In this document: positions 1 to 9,926 of the stretch, piece after piece | Layout: every line of letters begins with the position of its first letter | Numbering within the stretch: position 1 is the stretch's first letter | NCBI RefSeq assembly: GCF_012928505.1 | Contig: NZ_JABBJN010000006.1 | Span: forward strand, 1 to 64,000 | DNA: 64,000 bases | Direction of reading: 5' to 3' | From: Achromobacter sp. Bel | GTDB taxonomy: Bacteria; Pseudomonadota; Gammaproteobacteria; Burkholderiales; Burkholderiaceae_B | Notes under the pieces: model-generated | What the model was told of the DNA's origin: nothing | What the model saw: the letters and a program-made list of their open reading frames with translations, nothing else | The model's database searches: none | Translations under genes and position numbers: made by a program

Positions 1-1464
1 GACCAGCCATGCGGCCGCGGCCAGCGCCAGCAGCAAGCCCAGCCCCTTGCCAAACATGCGCGCGGCCCCGGCGCCCGCCGGCAAGGCGTCGAACGCCCGC
101 AGCATCACGGCCGACACCACCGCCAGGAAGGCCCAGCCCGTCATCTGCACCCAGGTCGGCACAACGGGGATCAGCATCCACCACGCGGTCGCCAGCAGCA
201 ACATGCCGAACAGGCGCTTCACGCCGTCCATCCAGGGGCCTGCCTTGGGCAGCAGCGCGCCGGACGAGGCGCCCACGATCAACAACGGCACGCCCATGCC
301 CCAGGCCATGGCGAACAGCGCCGACCCGCCCAGCACCACGTCGCCCGTCTGCGAGATATACAGCAGCGCGCCCGCCAACGGGGCGGCCACGCAAGGCCCG
401 ACGATCAGCGCGGACAAGGCGCCCATCACAAGCGCACCGGTATAACGCCCGCCGGGAATGCGCGACGAGCGCTCCGCCAGCTTCGCCTGGATGCCCGACG
501 GCATCTGGAAGGTGAACGCGTCGAACATTGCCAGCGCCAGCACGGCCAGCAAAATGGCGAACAGCGTCAGGATCCAGGGCGTCTGCAGCCAGGCGGCCAA
601 GCCCGCGCCGCTCAGGCCTGCGGCCACGCCCAGCGCGGTATAGACCACCGACATGCCCAGCACATAGGTCGCCGCCAGCGCCAGTCCACGGCCACGCGTT
701 GGCCGGGGCTGCGTCACGCCGCCCAGCACGATCGAAGACAGGATGGGGATCATTGGCAGCACGCAGGGCGTGAAAGCCAGCAACAGGCCCAGCACCAGGA
801 ACACGCCCGCGGTCTTGGCCCAGCCCAGGCCGCCCAGCGCGTCAGCCAGGCCGGTGTCGCCGGCATTGAACAGCGCGCTCAGTCCGCCCGAAGACGCGGC
901 CTGCGACGCCGGCGCCAGTGCGGATGCGCCGCCGGCCAGCGCGTAACCGCCCGCCACCGGCGTCAGTTTCACGCTGCTGTCCATCGGCGGATAGCACAGG
1001 CCGGCGTCCGCACAGCCCTGGCCGGTCAAGGTCAGGGTGAAAGGCTGACTACCGGCGCCGACGGGCACGCGGATCACCACGTCCTTGTGGAAGACCTCCA
1101 TGTCTTTCTCGAAGGTCGGGTCGTACTTGACCTCGCCCTTGGGGTACACCGCCTCGCCCAGCGTCGTCGCGCCGATAGGGCTGATCGTGATGCCGAAGCG
1201 CTCTCGGTACATGTAGTAGCCGGGCGCGACCTTGTAGCGCAGCTCCAGCGTGTCGGGCGCGGCCATCTGCGCGCTGAACACAAAGGCCTTTTCGGGATCC
1301 AGGAACTCGGCCTCGGCATGCGCCGCCGCCTGCCACCCCATCAGCAGCAGCGCCATCGCCAGGAACACGAGGCATTGCCTGAACAGGGCATGGGCCGCGC
1401 GGGCAGCGCGGGTGGCGTGAATCGGGCGCCGCGGCGCGCCGACACTACCGGCAAGTTGCAACAT
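1..1464 (-). CDS. dsbD: Thiol:disulfide interchange protein DsbD, partial (C-terminus outside window)
   Basis: Inner-membrane reductase that carries electrons from cytoplasmic thioredoxin to periplasmic disulfide isomerases. The 488 codons seen hold a signal peptide ending near AHA|EAEF (about residue 50), the periplasmic alpha domain with the cysteine pair in GCADAGLCYPP, then the membrane domain with the two conserved cysteine motifs FTPCVLPM and GPCVAAPL. The reading frame runs open through the window edge, so the rest of the membrane domain and the thioredoxin-like gamma domain are not visible. The start ATG shares one base with the cutA stop (TGATG), so the two are translationally coupled. 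A long N-terminal stretch precedes the hydrophobic core of the signal peptide, so a slightly later start is possible. Confidence 0.93.
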   Translation of the reverse strand, partial: MLQLAGSVGAPRRPIHATRAARAAHALFRQCLVFLAMALLLMGWQAAAHAEAEFLDPEKAFVFSAQMAAPDTLELRYKVAPGYYMYRERFGITISPIGATTLGEAVYPKGEVKYDPTFEKDMEVFHKDVVIRVPVGAGSQPFTLTLTGQGCADAGLCYPPMDSSVKLTPVAGGYALAGGASALAPASQAASSGGLSALFNAGDTGLADALGGLGWAKTAGVFLVLGLLLAFTPCVLPMIPILSSIVLGGVTQPRPTRGRGLALAATYVLGMSVVYTALGVAAGLSGAGLAAWLQTPWILTLFAILLAVLALAMFDAFTFQMPSGIQAKLAERSSRIPGGRYTGALVMGALSALIVGPCVAAPLAGALLYISQTGDVVLGGSALFAMAWGMGVPLLIVGASSGALLPKAGPWMDGVKRLFGMLLLATAWWMLIPVVPTWVQMTGWAFLAVVSAVMLRAFDALPAGAGAARMFGKGLGLLLALAAAAWLV

Positions 1465-1811
1465 CAGTCTCTCTTGTTCTGCGTGACGGCCGTCTGCTCG
1501 CGCACCCAATCCAGATAAGGCGCCGCGCCACCGATGACCGGCAGCACGATGATTTCGGGCACATCATAAGGATGCATCTGCGCCAGGGCCTGAACCACTG
1601 CCTGGTGGCGCGCGTAGGTGGTCTTGATGTGGATGGGGACTTCTTCCGCCCCTTCGACCTCTCCGTTCCACTGGTAGATGGACAGGCCCGGCGCGCCAAG
1701 GTTCACGCAGGCCGCCAGCCCGTCTTCGACCAGCACGTGGGCGATGCGCTTCGCAAGCAGCACGTCCGGCGCATTGCTGATGACCAGCACGACGTCGTCA
1801 TCGCGCAACAT
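1464..1811 (-). CDS. cutA: CutA divalent-cation tolerance protein
   Basis: Small cytoplasmic protein of the CutA1 family, a PII-like trimer linked to copper/divalent cation tolerance; its exact biochemical role in the family is still unclear. The 115-aa product has the family hallmarks: an N-terminal beta strand VVLVISNAPD, the segment GLAACVNL and the C-terminal HPYDVPEIIVLPV. An upstream in-frame extension exists but the ATG at 1811 is preceded by a strong GAGGAGG ribosome site and gives the normal family length, so it is chosen. It lies directly upstream of dsbD with a one-base overlap, an arrangement known in many proteobacteria. Confidence 0.95.
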   Translation of the reverse strand: MLRDDDVVLVISNAPDVLLAKRIAHVLVEDGLAACVNLGAPGLSIYQWNGEVEGAEEVPIHIKTTYARHQAVVQALAQMHPYDVPEIIVLPVIGGAAPYLDWVREQTAVTQNKRD

Positions 1812-1932
1812 GGAGCCTCCTCGGGATACCCGTGTGAGATGTAACTCGGGGTATTTTATCGGTATTGCGGCGGCCGCCCGGATCCTCGGCGCCGGCCATG
1901 CCACCCAGCCATCCGTTTCCATCGAGGCACGC

Positions 1933-2370
1933 ATGTCCGACAACTGCCTGTTCTGCCGCATCGCCCGGCACGAGATCCCCGCGCACGTCATCCACGAAGA
2001 CGAACGCCTGCTGGCCTTCCTGGACATCCAGCCGGTGCGTCCGGGCCACGTCCTCATCATCCCGAAGCAGCACTACCCTTATTACGAGGACATGCCCGCC
2101 GATCTGGCAGGCCATATCCTGAACCTCGGGCAGAAGCTCGGACGGCACATGAAGCGCCTGTATGCCGTCGAACGCGTGGCCTTCGCCTTCACCGGCATCC
2201 ACGTGGCGCACGCCCATGCCCACATCATCCCCATGCATCACACGCAGGACGTGACGTCCACGCAGTACATCGAACAGCAAGACCTCACGTTCAAGATGCC
2301 GCCCCAACCGCCTCAGGAGGCGCTGGCGGCTACCGCGGCGCAGTTGCGGGGGGAATTGCACGCCTCGTGA
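1933..2370 (+). CDS. HIT family nucleotide-binding hydrolase
   Basis: Predicted cytoplasmic nucleotide hydrolase or transferase of the histidine-triad superfamily, acting on AMP-linked or dinucleotide substrates. The 145-aa product starts SDNCLFCRIARHEIP, typical of HIT/HINT proteins, and carries the histidine triad HVAHAHAHIIP at about residues 95-105, where the central histidine is the nucleophile in the family. The ATG at 1933 fits the family N-terminus; the longer upstream frame overlaps cutA and is not needed. It is divergent from cutA and convergent with rplQ, sharing the bidirectional terminator that follows. Physiological substrate cannot be told from sequence. Confidence 0.92.
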   Translation: MSDNCLFCRIARHEIPAHVIHEDERLLAFLDIQPVRPGHVLIIPKQHYPYYEDMPADLAGHILNLGQKLGRHMKRLYAVERVAFAFTGIHVAHAHAHIIPMHHTQDVTSTQYIEQQDLTFKMPPQPPQEALAATAAQLRGELHAS

Positions 2371-2400
2371 TCCAAACGCCGTGGCGGGCGCGCAAATAAA

Positions 2401-2430
2401 ACAAGGGCGGGTCCGAAGACCCGCCCTTGT
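2401..2430. terminator. Bidirectional rho-independent terminator between HIT gene and rplQ
   Basis: Perfect 13-bp stem (2401-2413 with 2418-2430) closed by a four-base loop. Read on the minus strand the loop is TTCG and the stem is followed by TTTTATTT, so it is a strong end for the rplN-to-rplQ operon; the plus strand reading serves the HIT gene less well. Confidence 0.88.
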
Positions 2431-2451
2431 CGCTTATCGAGCTACCGAGGA

Positions 2452-2844
2452 TTACTCGGCGCTGTCCGCAGCGGCTTCATCAACTTCCGGACGGTCAACC
2501 AGTTCCATGAAAGCCATGGGAGCGTTGTCGCCTTGACGGAAGCCCATCTTCAGCACGCGGGTGTAGCCGCCGTTACGGGCCGCGTAGCGCGGGCCGATTT
2601 CGGCGAACAGCTTCACCACCGCATCGCGATCGCGCAGACGGGCAAATGCCAGACGCTTGTTCGCCAGCGTGGGCTCTTTGCCCAGCGTGATCAGGGGTTC
2701 GATGACGCGGCGCAATTCTTTCGCCTTCGGCAGCGTGGTCTTGATGGCTTCGTGGGTGATCAACGAAACGGCCATGTTGCGGAACATGGCAAGACGGTGA
2801 CTGCTGGTGCGGTTGAGCTTACGCAAGCCATTACCGTGACGCAT
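2452..2844 (-). CDS. rplQ: 50S ribosomal protein L17
   Basis: Large-subunit protein at the edge of the peptide exit tunnel. The 130-aa product starts with the family signature [17 protein letters not shown] and has the central block [20 protein letters not shown]; length is normal, with a short acidic tail (DEAAADSAE). It is the last gene of the alpha-type operon, downstream of rpoA, and is followed by the UUCG terminator. The gap to rpoA is unusually long (184 bases) and holds two stem-loops, so its level may be set separately from rpoA. Confidence 0.98.
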   Translation of the reverse strand: MRHGNGLRKLNRTSSHRLAMFRNMAVSLITHEAIKTTLPKAKELRRVIEPLITLGKEPTLANKRLAFARLRDRDAVVKLFAEIGPRYAARNGGYTRVLKMGFRQGDNAPMAFMELVDRPEVDEAAADSAE

Positions 2845-3028
2845 GATAAGTTTCCTTTGAATCTAAAGATGGCGTTCGCCATCGGGTTGCCGGCTCTTCT
2901 ATCAACCTGCAATCAGGCCGCGGTCCGGTAGAAAACGGTGCATTTTACGACGATTTCGCAAACGGCCCGGCGGTAAAGCCGGGCGCTGCGGGAAACGCCC
3001 CGTTTCAGGGGCGCCACCCTCTTAAGAC
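2845..3028 (-). other. rpoA-rplQ intergenic region with two stem-loops
   Basis: No gene. Two hairpins stand here: CGCCCC/GGGGCG (2996-3001 with 3008-3013), directly after the rpoA stop, and GCCCGGC/GCCGGGC (2965-2971 with 2978-2984). The first is followed on the minus strand by TTTCCC, so it could be a weak attenuator or a processing site rather than a full terminator. I see no convincing promoter for rplQ here. Confidence 0.55.
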
Positions 3029-4015
3029 TTACGGACGCTCCAGACCCAGGGGCGGCCAGTTCTCGAGCTTCATGCCCAGAGTCAGACCACGTGCAGCCAG
3101 GACTTCCTTGATCTCGTTGAGCGACTTGCGACCCAGGTTCGGGGTCTTGAGCAGCTCGTTTTCGGTACGCTGGATCAGGTCGCCGATGTAATAGATGTTT
3201 TCGGCCTTCAGGCAGTTGGCCGAACGCACGGTCAGTTCCAGGTCGTCGACCGGGCGCAGCAGCACCGGATCGATCTGCGGCGTGCCGCGGACCGGGGCTT
3301 CGTACGAATCGCCAGCACCTTCCAGAGCGGCGAAGACCGAGATCTGGTCCATCAGGATGCGAGCCGACTGGCGCACCGCTTCCTCGGGCGAGATCACGCC
3401 GTTGGTTTCGATGTCCAGAACCAGCTTGTCCAGGTCGGTGCGCTGTTCCACGCGGGCGCTTTCAACCGCGTAGCTCACGCGGCGGACCGGGCTGAACGAA
3501 GCGTCCAGAACGATGCGGCCGATGGTGTGGGTACGGTCTTCCGACAGCGCGCGCACGTTGCCCGGCACGTAGCCGCGGCCCTTTTCAACCTTGATCTGCA
3601 TTTCCAGCTTGCCTGCATCCGTCAGGTTGCAGATGGTGTGGCCGGGGTTGATGATCTCGACGTCGTGCGGCAGCTCGATGTCGCTGGCCAGCACGGTGCC
3701 CGCGCCGGTCTTGCGCAGAACCAGGGTCACTTCGTCGCGATTGTGCAGCTTGAAGACCACGCCCTTCAGGTTCAGCAGGATGTCGACGACATCTTCGCGA
3801 ACGCCCGGGATGGTCGAATATTCGTGCACCACGCCCGTCATCTGGACTTCGGTCGGCGCGTAGCCGGTCATCGAAGACAGCAGGATGCGGCGCAGGGCGT
3901 TGCCCAGCGTGTGACCGTAGCCACGCTCGAACGGCTCCATCACGATCTTGGCATGGTGCGTGCCGACCGGTTCGACTTCAATGGAGCGCGGCTTCAGGAA
4001 ACCTTGAGTGGACAT
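3029..4015 (-). CDS. rpoA: DNA-directed RNA polymerase subunit alpha
   Basis: Alpha subunit of RNA polymerase: its N-terminal domain (about 1-235) dimerises and nucleates assembly with beta and beta-prime, its C-terminal domain (about 250-328) binds UP elements and activators. Visible hallmarks are [14 protein letters not shown], the [13 protein letters not shown] segment and, in the C-terminal domain, [14 protein letters not shown] and [16 protein letters not shown], including the helix-hairpin-helix. The 328-aa length is the one usual in this group. It follows rpsD after a 220-base gap, longer than elsewhere in the operon. Confidence 0.99.
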   Translation of the reverse strand: MSTQGFLKPRSIEVEPVGTHHAKIVMEPFERGYGHTLGNALRRILLSSMTGYAPTEVQMTGVVHEYSTIPGVREDVVDILLNLKGVVFKLHNRDEVTLVLRKTGAGTVLASDIELPHDVEIINPGHTICNLTDAGKLEMQIKVEKGRGYVPGNVRALSEDRTHTIGRIVLDASFSPVRRVSYAVESARVEQRTDLDKLVLDIETNGVISPEEAVRQSARILMDQISVFAALEGAGDSYEAPVRGTPQIDPVLLRPVDDLELTVRSANCLKAENIYYIGDLIQRTENELLKTPNLGRKSLNEIKEVLAARGLTLGMKLENWPPLGLERP

Positions 4016-4235
4016 TTACTGTGTTCCTTTTCAATACCCTCGGCTCGTTACACCGATAAGGCTGATGGACAGGGTGAAACATGAAACTCGGACAGCGCGA
4101 AAACGCCAGCCGATACTTACCGCAAAGCCCGCCCCACCAAAAGGCGGAAAGCGGGCTGCTGCGGAACGTGCAAACGGGTCGCGAGACCAGCTTCGTGCCG
4201 GCACACCTGCGAAGGAGGCGCCGGCCGAGACCTGA
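4016..4235 (-). other. rpsD-rpoA intergenic leader with stem-loop
   Basis: No gene. The minus strand can form AGCCCGC/GCGGGCT (4126-4132 with 4151-4157) with 18 bases between the arms, followed by TTTGCGG. It may be a partial attenuator or mRNA processing point that sets the ratio of RpoA to ribosomal proteins. The rpoA ribosome site AAAGGAA lies just before its ATG. No clear sigma-70 promoter is seen. Confidence 0.45.
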
Positions 4236-4859
4236 TTAACGCGAGTACAGTTCGACGACCATCGATTCGTTGATGTCGCGAGCGACGTCAGCGCGATCGG
4301 GGACCGACTTGAACGTACCGGTCAGCTTGGTCGAATCGACTTCCACCCATTGGGGGATGCCGATGCTGGTGGCCAGGTCGAGCGATTCCTTGATACGGCC
4401 TTGCTTCTTGGCCTTTTCACGGATCGAAACGACGTCGCCAGCCTTGACCAGCATCGAAGCGATGTCAGCCGTGTGGCCGTTCAGTTCGATGGCGCGGTGG
4501 CTCACCAGCTGGCGAGCTTCGGCGCGCGTCGAGCCGAAGCCCATGCGGTAGACGACGTTGTCCAGGCGCGATTCCAGCAGCTGGATCAGGGTTTCGCCCG
4601 TGTTGCCACGGCGACGCTCTGCTTCAGCAAAGTACTTGCGGAATTGCTTTTCCAGCACGCCGTACATGCGCTTGAGCTTTTGCTTTTCGCGCAGCTGCAG
4701 GCCGTAGTCGGAAGTGCGGGCACCCGAAGTGCGGCCGTGTTGGCCAGGCTTGGAATCCAGCTTGCACTTGGAATCCAGCGAGCGACGGGCGCTCTTCAGG
4801 AACAGGTCAGTACCCTCGCGGCGCGAGAGCTTGCATTTGGGTCCAATATAACGTGCCAT
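4236..4859 (-). CDS. rpsD: 30S ribosomal protein S4
   Basis: Primary 16S rRNA-binding protein of the small subunit; in enterobacteria it also represses its own operon. The 207-aa product starts [16 protein letters not shown], has the KPGQHG segment and a central S4 RNA-binding domain (about residues 97-157, [20 protein letters not shown]). Two cysteines are present in the N-terminal region but not the four-cysteine zinc site seen in some lineages. It lies 11 bases after rpsK in the order rpsM-rpsK-rpsD-rpoA, as in E. coli. Confidence 0.98.
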   Translation of the reverse strand: MARYIGPKCKLSRREGTDLFLKSARRSLDSKCKLDSKPGQHGRTSGARTSDYGLQLREKQKLKRMYGVLEKQFRKYFAEAERRRGNTGETLIQLLESRLDNVVYRMGFGSTRAEARQLVSHRAIELNGHTADIASMLVKAGDVVSIREKAKKQGRIKESLDLATSIGIPQWVEVDSTKLTGTFKSVPDRADVARDINESMVVELYSR

Positions 4860-4870
4860 GTGGATTCCCT

Positions 4871-5272
4871 TTAGATACGACGACGCTTCGGCGGACGGCA
4901 GCCGTTGTGCGGAACGGGCGTGATGTCGGCGATGGACGAAATCTTGATGCCCAGCGCGTTCAGCGCACGGACAGACGATTCGCGACCGGGGCCGGGGCCC
5001 TTGATACGCACTTCCAGAGTCTTGATGCCGTACTCCAGCGCGACGCGGCCAGCCGTTTCAGCAGCGACCTGCGCGGCGAACGGGGTCGACTTACGCGAAC
5101 CCTTGAAACCAGCACCGCCCGACGTGGCCCACGACAGTGCGTTGCCCTGACGATCGGTGATGGTGATGATGGTGTTGTTGAACGAAGCGTGAACGTGCGC
5201 GATGCCGTCCGAGACGTTCTTCTTAACCTTTTTGCGCACGCGCGAAGCGCCGCTGGTGGAAGCTTTCGCCAT
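4871..5272 (-). CDS. rpsK: 30S ribosomal protein S11
   Basis: Small-subunit platform protein next to the 3' end of 16S rRNA and the mRNA exit path. The 133-aa product has a basic N-terminus ([19 protein letters not shown]), the core [19 protein letters not shown] and the invariant basic C-terminus [18 protein letters not shown]. It sits between rpsM (15 bases) and rpsD (11 bases), fully collinear with the classical alpha operon. Nothing unusual. Confidence 0.98.
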   Translation of the reverse strand: MAKASTSGASRVRKKVKKNVSDGIAHVHASFNNTIITITDRQGNALSWATSGGAGFKGSRKSTPFAAQVAAETAGRVALEYGIKTLEVRIKGPGPGRESSVRALNALGIKISSIADITPVPHNGCRPPKRRRI

Positions 5273-5287
5273 AATCCTGTTCCTCGA

Positions 5288-5653
5288 TTATTTCTTCAGG
5301 GACGCAGCTGCACGACGCGGGCCCTTGCGGGTCCGTGCGTTGGTGCGAGTGCGCTGGCCGCGCACGGGCAAACCGCGCTTGTGACGCATACCGCGGTAGG
5401 TTCCCAGGTCGATCAAACGCTTGATCGAGAGCTGTACTTCACGACGCAGGTCGCCTTCAACCGTGAACAAACCAACATGTTCGCGGACGCGTTCCAATTC
5501 AGCGTCGTTCAGATCCTTGACCTTTTTGTCAAAGGGTACGTTTGCCGCTTCGCAAATTTTGCGAGCGCGCGTACGACCAATGCCAAAAATGGCGGTCAGT
5601 CCGATCTCGGCGTGCTGTTGCGGCGGGATGTTAATGCCAGCAATACGGGCCAT
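5288..5653 (-). CDS. rpsM: 30S ribosomal protein S13
   Basis: Head protein of the small subunit, touching P-site tRNA and the large-subunit bridge. The 121-aa product starts [20 protein letters not shown], contains the helix-two-turn-helix region with [15 protein letters not shown], and ends in the basic tail [20 protein letters not shown]. In E. coli this gene leads the alpha operon and its leader binds S4; here the 43-base gap to rpmJ is too short for the known S4 pseudoknot, so that control is either elsewhere or absent. Confidence 0.98.
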   Translation of the reverse strand: MARIAGINIPPQQHAEIGLTAIFGIGRTRARKICEAANVPFDKKVKDLNDAELERVREHVGLFTVEGDLRREVQLSIKRLIDLGTYRGMRHKRGLPVRGQRTRTNARTRKGPRRAAASLKK

Positions 5654-5696
5654 GACTATTCCTTGAATAAATCTGTTGCGTAGTCGCTAACCCGAG

Positions 5697-5810
5697 TTAG
5701 CCTTGACGCTGCTTGTGACGCGGGTCGGTGCAGATAACACGCACCACGCCGTGACGTTTGATAACTTTGCAGTTGCGGCAGATCCGCTTAACCGATGCCA
5801 TTACTTTCAT
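5697..5810 (-). CDS. rpmJ: 50S ribosomal protein L36
   Basis: Smallest large-subunit protein, 37 aa. The sequence [20 protein letters not shown] followed by [17 protein letters not shown] shows the zinc-ribbon ligands CxxC, C and H intact, so this is the zinc-binding (C+) form. Because of its size it is easily missed. It lies between infA and rpsM as in many beta-proteobacteria, with a GGAG ribosome site before the ATG. Confidence 0.96.
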
Positions 5811-5844
5811 GGTTGACTCCTAATTTTCCGTAATCCGGTTCCGC

Positions 5845-6063
5845 TCATTTGGAGCGGAAAACTATCCTGGCTCGCGTCAGATCATAGGGCGTGAGCTCCA
5901 CTGTGACCTTGTCACCCGGCAGGATCCGGATGTAATGCATACGCATCTTGCCGGAAATATGGCCCAACACCACGTGGCCGTTTTCGAGCTTGACGCGAAA
6001 TGTCGCGTTCGGGAGGTTCTCAAGAACCTCGCCTTGCATCTGAATGACGTCGTCCTTGGACAT
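5845..6063 (-). CDS. infA: Translation initiation factor IF-1
   Basis: 72-aa OB-fold factor that occupies the ribosomal A site during initiation with IF-2 and IF-3. The sequence is almost textbook: [20 protein letters not shown], then [20 protein letters not shown] and [18 protein letters not shown]. It lies 8 bases after secY and 34 before rpmJ; this in-operon place, unlike the lone infA of E. coli, is common in beta-proteobacteria. Some members of this group have a second infA elsewhere, which cannot be judged here. Confidence 0.98.
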   Translation of the reverse strand: MSKDDVIQMQGEVLENLPNATFRVKLENGHVVLGHISGKMRMHYIRILPGDKVTVELTPYDLTRARIVFRSK

Positions 6064-6071
6064 TCTTTTGC

Positions 6072-7397
6072 TTACCGCATCGGCAAACCCGCGCCCTTGA
6101 AGTTGGCCTTCTTGAGCAACGAGTCGTATTGGTGCGACATCATGTAGGCTTGAACCTGTGCCATGAAATCCATCGTCACCACCACAATAATCAACAGAGA
6201 CGTACCACCGAAGTAGAAAGGAACGTTCCAGCGCATCACCAAGAATTCAGGCAACAGGCACACCAAAGTGATGTACAAGGCACCTGCGAGCGTCAGACGC
6301 ATCAGGATCTTGTCGATGTAGCGCGCTGTTTGTTCACCCGGACGAATGCCCGGAACAAACGCACCACTCTTCTTCAGGTTGTCCGCCGTTTCGCGGCTGT
6401 TGAACACCAGAGCCGTGTAGAAAAAGCAGAAGAAAATAATCGCGACGGAGTACAGCGTGATGTAGAGCGGTTGACGAGGCGACAGGGCCGCAGCCAGGTC
6501 GCTAAGCCAGCGCATGTTCTCACTGCTGGAGAACCAGCTCGTGATCGTGGCCGGGAACAGAATGATCGACGACGCGAAGATCGGCGGAATCACCCCTGCC
6601 ATGTTCAGCTTCAGCGGCAAATGCGAGCTTTGACCACCGTAGACCTTGTTGCCGACCTGACGCTTGGCGTAGTTCACCGTGATCTTGCGCTGTCCGCGTT
6701 CCACGAACACCACAAAAGCGGTAACCAGCACCACCAGAGCCACGATGAACAGTGCAGAAAGCACGGACATCGCGTTGGTGCGGACCAGGTCCAACAGTGC
6801 AGCCAGCGCCGCGGGCAAACCCGCAACGATACCTGCGAAGATCAGGATGGAAATCCCGTTGCCCAGACCGCGTTCAGTAATCTGCTCACCCAGCCACATG
6901 ACGAACATGGTGCCAGTGACCAGAGTCACAACGGTCGTGAAGCGAAACAGCATACCCGGATCGATCACCAGTCCCTGTTGGGACTCCAACGCTACCGAAA
7001 TGCCCACTGCTTGCACCAGCGCCAGCACGACTGTGCCGTAGCGGGTGTACTGGGTAATCTTCCGACGACCGGATTCGCCCTCTTTCTTGAGCGCTTCCAG
7101 CGACGGCACCACCACCGACATCAACTGCATGATGATGGATGCCGAAATGTACGGCATGATCCCCAGGGCAAAAATCGAGAAACGCGAGAGCGCCCCACCC
7201 GAGAACATGTTGAACAGGCCCAGGATCCCGCCCTGGTTCTGACGGAACAAGTCCGCCAGCGCATCCGGATTAATACCCGGTACGGGGATGTGTGTACCCA
7301 AACGGTAAACCACCAGGGCGAGCACCAGGAACACAAGACGGCGCTTCAAATCACCGTACCGTGCTCCGGTTTTGCCCAATGCCTGCGCGTTAGCCAC
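6072..7397 (-). CDS. secY: Preprotein translocase subunit SecY
   Basis: Channel-forming subunit of the SecYEG translocon in the inner membrane. The 441-aa product has ten predicted membrane helices, the first around [21 protein letters not shown], the plug-region segment [21 protein letters not shown] and the cytoplasmic loop [19 protein letters not shown]. Length is normal. It follows rplO by 14 bases in the classical spc order. Its partner secE lies in the same window upstream of nusG; secG is not here. Confidence 0.99.
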   Translation of the reverse strand: MANAQALGKTGARYGDLKRRLVFLVLALVVYRLGTHIPVPGINPDALADLFRQNQGGILGLFNMFSGGALSRFSIFALGIMPYISASIIMQLMSVVVPSLEALKKEGESGRRKITQYTRYGTVVLALVQAVGISVALESQQGLVIDPGMLFRFTTVVTLVTGTMFVMWLGEQITERGLGNGISILIFAGIVAGLPAALAALLDLVRTNAMSVLSALFIVALVVLVTAFVVFVERGQRKITVNYAKRQVGNKVYGGQSSHLPLKLNMAGVIPPIFASSIILFPATITSWFSSSENMRWLSDLAAALSPRQPLYITLYSVAIIFFCFFYTALVFNSRETADNLKKSGAFVPGIRPGEQTARYIDKILMRLTLAGALYITLVCLLPEFLVMRWNVPFYFGGTSLLIIVVVTMDFMAQVQAYMMSHQYDSLLKKANFKGAGLPMR

Positions 7398-7411
7398 TCG
7401 TCACCTCGTGA

Positions 7412-7852
7412 TCAAGCAAGCGAGCCGCCCGCGGCTTCGATGGCGGTGCGAGCACCGGCCGTCGCGGTAATGCCCTTGAGCACGACCTTGCGCGAGAGTT
7501 CACCCGACTTGATGACCTTGGCGTAACGAACCGCCTGGCCAATCACGCCAGCCGCCTTCAGCACTTGCACGTCGACTTCGTCGATGGGCAGGGCTTGCAG
7601 GTCCGACAGACGAACTTCGGCATACAGGTGTTGACCGAGCGGGGTGAACCCACGCTTGGGCAGACGACGCTGCAGCGGCATTTGACCGCCTTCGAAGCCA
7701 ACCTTATGGAAACCGCCCGAGCGCGACTTCTGGCCCTTGTGACCACGGCCGGCGGTTTTACCCAGACCCGAACCGATGCCACGGCCGACGCGGCGCTTGG
7801 CGTGCTTGCTGCCCTCAGCGGGCTTCAGCGAATTAAGTTGCATATCCGACAT
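7412..7852 (-). CDS. rplO: 50S ribosomal protein L15
   Basis: Late-assembling large-subunit protein. The 146-aa product shows the glycine-rich basic N-terminal region [20 protein letters not shown] and the signature [15 protein letters not shown]. The ATG at 7852 is chosen because the upstream GGAATCACC fits a ribosome site and because relatives start MSD-QLNSLKP; the ATG three codons later is possible. It lies 9 bases after rpmD and before secY. Confidence 0.97.
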   Translation of the reverse strand: MSDMQLNSLKPAEGSKHAKRRVGRGIGSGLGKTAGRGHKGQKSRSGGFHKVGFEGGQMPLQRRLPKRGFTPLGQHLYAEVRLSDLQALPIDEVDVQVLKAAGVIGQAVRYAKVIKSGELSRKVVLKGITATAGARTAIEAAGGSLA

Positions 7853-7861
7853 GGTGATTCC

Positions 7862-8047
7862 TTAGGCTTCCGAGACGGAAACGAGATAATCCACCTTACG
7901 GATCATCCCACGCACCTCGGGCGTATCGACCAGCACGCGGCTGCTGTTGATGCGACCCAAGCCCAAACCGCGAACCGTATCACGGTGCGATTGCTTGGTA
8001 CCGATCACCGAGCGCACGAGGGTCACTTTGATCTGCTTCTGAGCCAT
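7862..8047 (-). CDS. rpmD: 50S ribosomal protein L30
   Basis: Small large-subunit protein, 61 aa: [20 protein letters not shown] followed by the conserved [20 protein letters not shown]. Length and order (rpsE, rpmD, rplO) are those of the classical spc operon; the gap to rpsE is 3 bases, which suggests coupled translation. Nothing unusual. Confidence 0.97.
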   Translation of the reverse strand: MAQKQIKVTLVRSVIGTKQSHRDTVRGLGLGRINSSRVLVDTPEVRGMIRKVDYLVSVSEA

Positions 8048-8050
8048 GAT

Positions 8051-8572
8051 TTACCCCAGGATTTCTTCGACCGACTTGCCGCGCTTGGCAGCAACATCGG
8101 CCGGGGTCAGGGAAGCGCGCAGACCGTTCAACGTGGCGCGAACCATGTTGTAGGGGTTGCTCGAGCCCAGGCTCTTGGCAACCACGTTACGCACACCCAT
8201 CACTTCAAAAATAGCGCGCATCGGGCCGCCGGCGATAACGCCAGTACCTTCAGCAGCCGGCGAGATCAGCACGGTAGCGGCGCCATGCTTGCCAACCACG
8301 GTGTGGTGCAGCGTGCCGTTCTTCAGGGCAACCTTGAACATGCCGCGACGGGCCTGTTCCATTGCCTTCTGAACGGACACCGGCACTTCACGCGCCTTGC
8401 CCTTACCCATGCCGACGCGACCATCGCCATCGCCAACCACGGTCAGCGCGGCAAAGCTCATGGTGCGACCACCCTTGACCACTTTGCTCACGCGGTTGAC
8501 CGCGATCATCTTTTCGCGGAGGCCGTCATCGTTCTCTTTTTCCGCGGCGTTCTTGCCTTGTACTTTAGCCAT
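8051..8572 (-). CDS. rpsE: 30S ribosomal protein S5
   Basis: Small-subunit protein near the decoding centre; mutations in its N-terminal loop give spectinomycin resistance or ram phenotypes in E. coli. The 173-aa product has the double-stranded-RNA-binding-like N domain ([20 protein letters not shown], with the loop [15 protein letters not shown]) and a C-terminal domain with [16 protein letters not shown]. The spectinomycin loop region [10 protein letters not shown] looks wild type. Order and spacing are normal. Confidence 0.98.
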   Translation of the reverse strand: MAKVQGKNAAEKENDDGLREKMIAVNRVSKVVKGGRTMSFAALTVVGDGDGRVGMGKGKAREVPVSVQKAMEQARRGMFKVALKNGTLHHTVVGKHGAATVLISPAAEGTGVIAGGPMRAIFEVMGVRNVVAKSLGSSNPYNMVRATLNGLRASLTPADVAAKRGKSVEEILG

Positions 8573-8587
8573 TTGACAGATCCTCGC

Positions 8588-8953
8588 TTAGAACTTCAGG
8601 CCGGCTTCACGCGCGGCATCGGCCAGCGCTTTCACGCGGCCATGGTAACGAAAGCCCGAGCGATCGAAAGCGACCAGTTCGATACCGGCAGCCTTGGCCT
8701 TTTCGGCCACGCGCTTGCCGACCAGCGTGGCAGCGGCAGTGTTGCCACCCTGACCGGTTTGGCCGGCCAGTTGCGCACGCACTTCGGCTTCCACCGTCGA
8801 GGCGCTGACCAGAACGCGATCGCCTTCCGGCGAAATGATGTTGGCGTAGATGTGCTGGTTCGAGCGGAAGACCGAGAGGCGGTGAACGCGCAGCTCGTTG
8901 ATCTTCCGGCGGGTCGGAACCGCACGACGCAAACGGGAAACTTTTTTGTCCAT
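8588..8953 (-). CDS. rplR: 50S ribosomal protein L18
   Basis: 5S rRNA-binding protein of the central protuberance, working with L5 and L25. The 121-aa product has a basic N-terminus ([16 protein letters not shown]), the [17 protein letters not shown] strand and the C-terminal [20 protein letters not shown]. Typical length and position between rplF and rpsE. Confidence 0.98.
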   Translation of the reverse strand: MDKKVSRLRRAVPTRRKINELRVHRLSVFRSNQHIYANIISPEGDRVLVSASTVEAEVRAQLAGQTGQGGNTAAATLVGKRVAEKAKAAGIELVAFDRSGFRYHGRVKALADAAREAGLKF

Positions 8954-8974
8954 GATTCGTCCTTGCGTGCGCCG

Positions 8975-9508
8975 TTATTTCTTCTTGGTTTCTTTGATGA
9001 CGACGCGTTCGTCCGAGTAACGCACACCCTTGCCCTTGTAGGGTTCAGGTTCGCGGTACGCGCGGATTTCAGCGGCCATCTGACCGACGACTTGCTTGTT
9101 GGCGCCCTTGATGACGATTTCCGTCTGGGTGGGGCATTCGGCCTTGATACCGGCCGGCAACTGATGCAAAACGTCGTGCGAGAAACCGAGCTGCAGCTTA
9201 ACGGCATCGCCTTGGATCGAGGCGCGGTAACCCACGCCAACCAGGGTCAGCTTGCGCTCGAAGCCCTTGCTCACGCCGGTAACCATATTGGCCACCAGAG
9301 CGCGCACGGTACCCGACATGGCATTGGCGTGACGCGTTTCGTTGGCGGCGGCAAACGTGAGCTTGCCTTCGTCCAACGCAACGGTGACGTCGCCAGTCAG
9401 GGCTTGGGTCAGGGTGCCCAGCGGGCCCTTGACAGTGATCTGATCCTGCTTGATGTCAGCTTCGACACCCTTGGGCAGTTCGACCGGATACTTAGCGATA
9501 CGTGACAT
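8975..9508 (-). CDS. rplF: 50S ribosomal protein L6
   Basis: Large-subunit protein near the factor-binding site and sarcin-ricin loop. The 177-aa product has two repeated alpha-beta domains; conserved pieces are [15 protein letters not shown], the [20 protein letters not shown] segment and the C-terminal motif [19 protein letters not shown]. Position between rpsH and rplR is classical. Confidence 0.98.
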   Translation of the reverse strand: MSRIAKYPVELPKGVEADIKQDQITVKGPLGTLTQALTGDVTVALDEGKLTFAAANETRHANAMSGTVRALVANMVTGVSKGFERKLTLVGVGYRASIQGDAVKLQLGFSHDVLHQLPAGIKAECPTQTEIVIKGANKQVVGQMAAEIRAYREPEPYKGKGVRYSDERVVIKETKKK

Positions 9509-9520
9509 TAGAATTTCTCC

Positions 9521-9916
9521 TTAGGCCACGTAGCACAGCACTTCGCCGCCGACGCCGTTGGCGCGAGCCTTACGGTCGGTCATGACGCCGCGCGAGGTCG
9601 AAACGATAGCCACGCCCAGGCCGTTCATGACCTGAGGAATGCTGGTACGGCCCTTGTAGATACGCAGACCGGGGCGCGAAACGCGTTCGATGCGCTCGAT
9701 AACCGGACGACCAGCGTAGTACTTCAGGGTGATCTCGAGCTCAGGCTTGGCCTGGGTGCCCTTGATTTCAAAGCTGTCGATGTAGCCTTCGTCTTTCAGC
9801 ACAGCGGCAATAGCCGCCTTCAGCTTCGAGGAGGGCATGCTCACCGTAACTTTGTCCACTTGCTGCGCATTGCGAATGCGGGTCAGCATATCGGCGATGG
9901 GATCGCTCATGCTCAT
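9521..9916 (-). CDS. rpsH: 30S ribosomal protein S8
   Basis: Primary 16S rRNA-binding protein; in E. coli it represses the spc operon by binding rplE mRNA. The 131-aa product has [20 protein letters not shown] at the N-terminus and the C-terminal signature [20 protein letters not shown]. The start may be this ATG or the one two codons later (MSMSDP). Whether the rplE mRNA here carries an S8-like site was not established. Confidence 0.98.
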   Translation of the reverse strand: MSMSDPIADMLTRIRNAQQVDKVTVSMPSSKLKAAIAAVLKDEGYIDSFEIKGTQAKPELEITLKYYAGRPVIERIERVSRPGLRIYKGRTSIPQVMNGLGVAIVSTSRGVMTDRKARANGVGGEVLCYVA

Positions 9917-9926
9917 AATGTATCTC

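Noticed and set aside
7565-9505. Open frame of 646 codons on the plus strand across several ribosomal genes
   Set aside because: It spans the antisense of rplO, rpmD, rpsE, rplR and rplF, with no recognisable domain.
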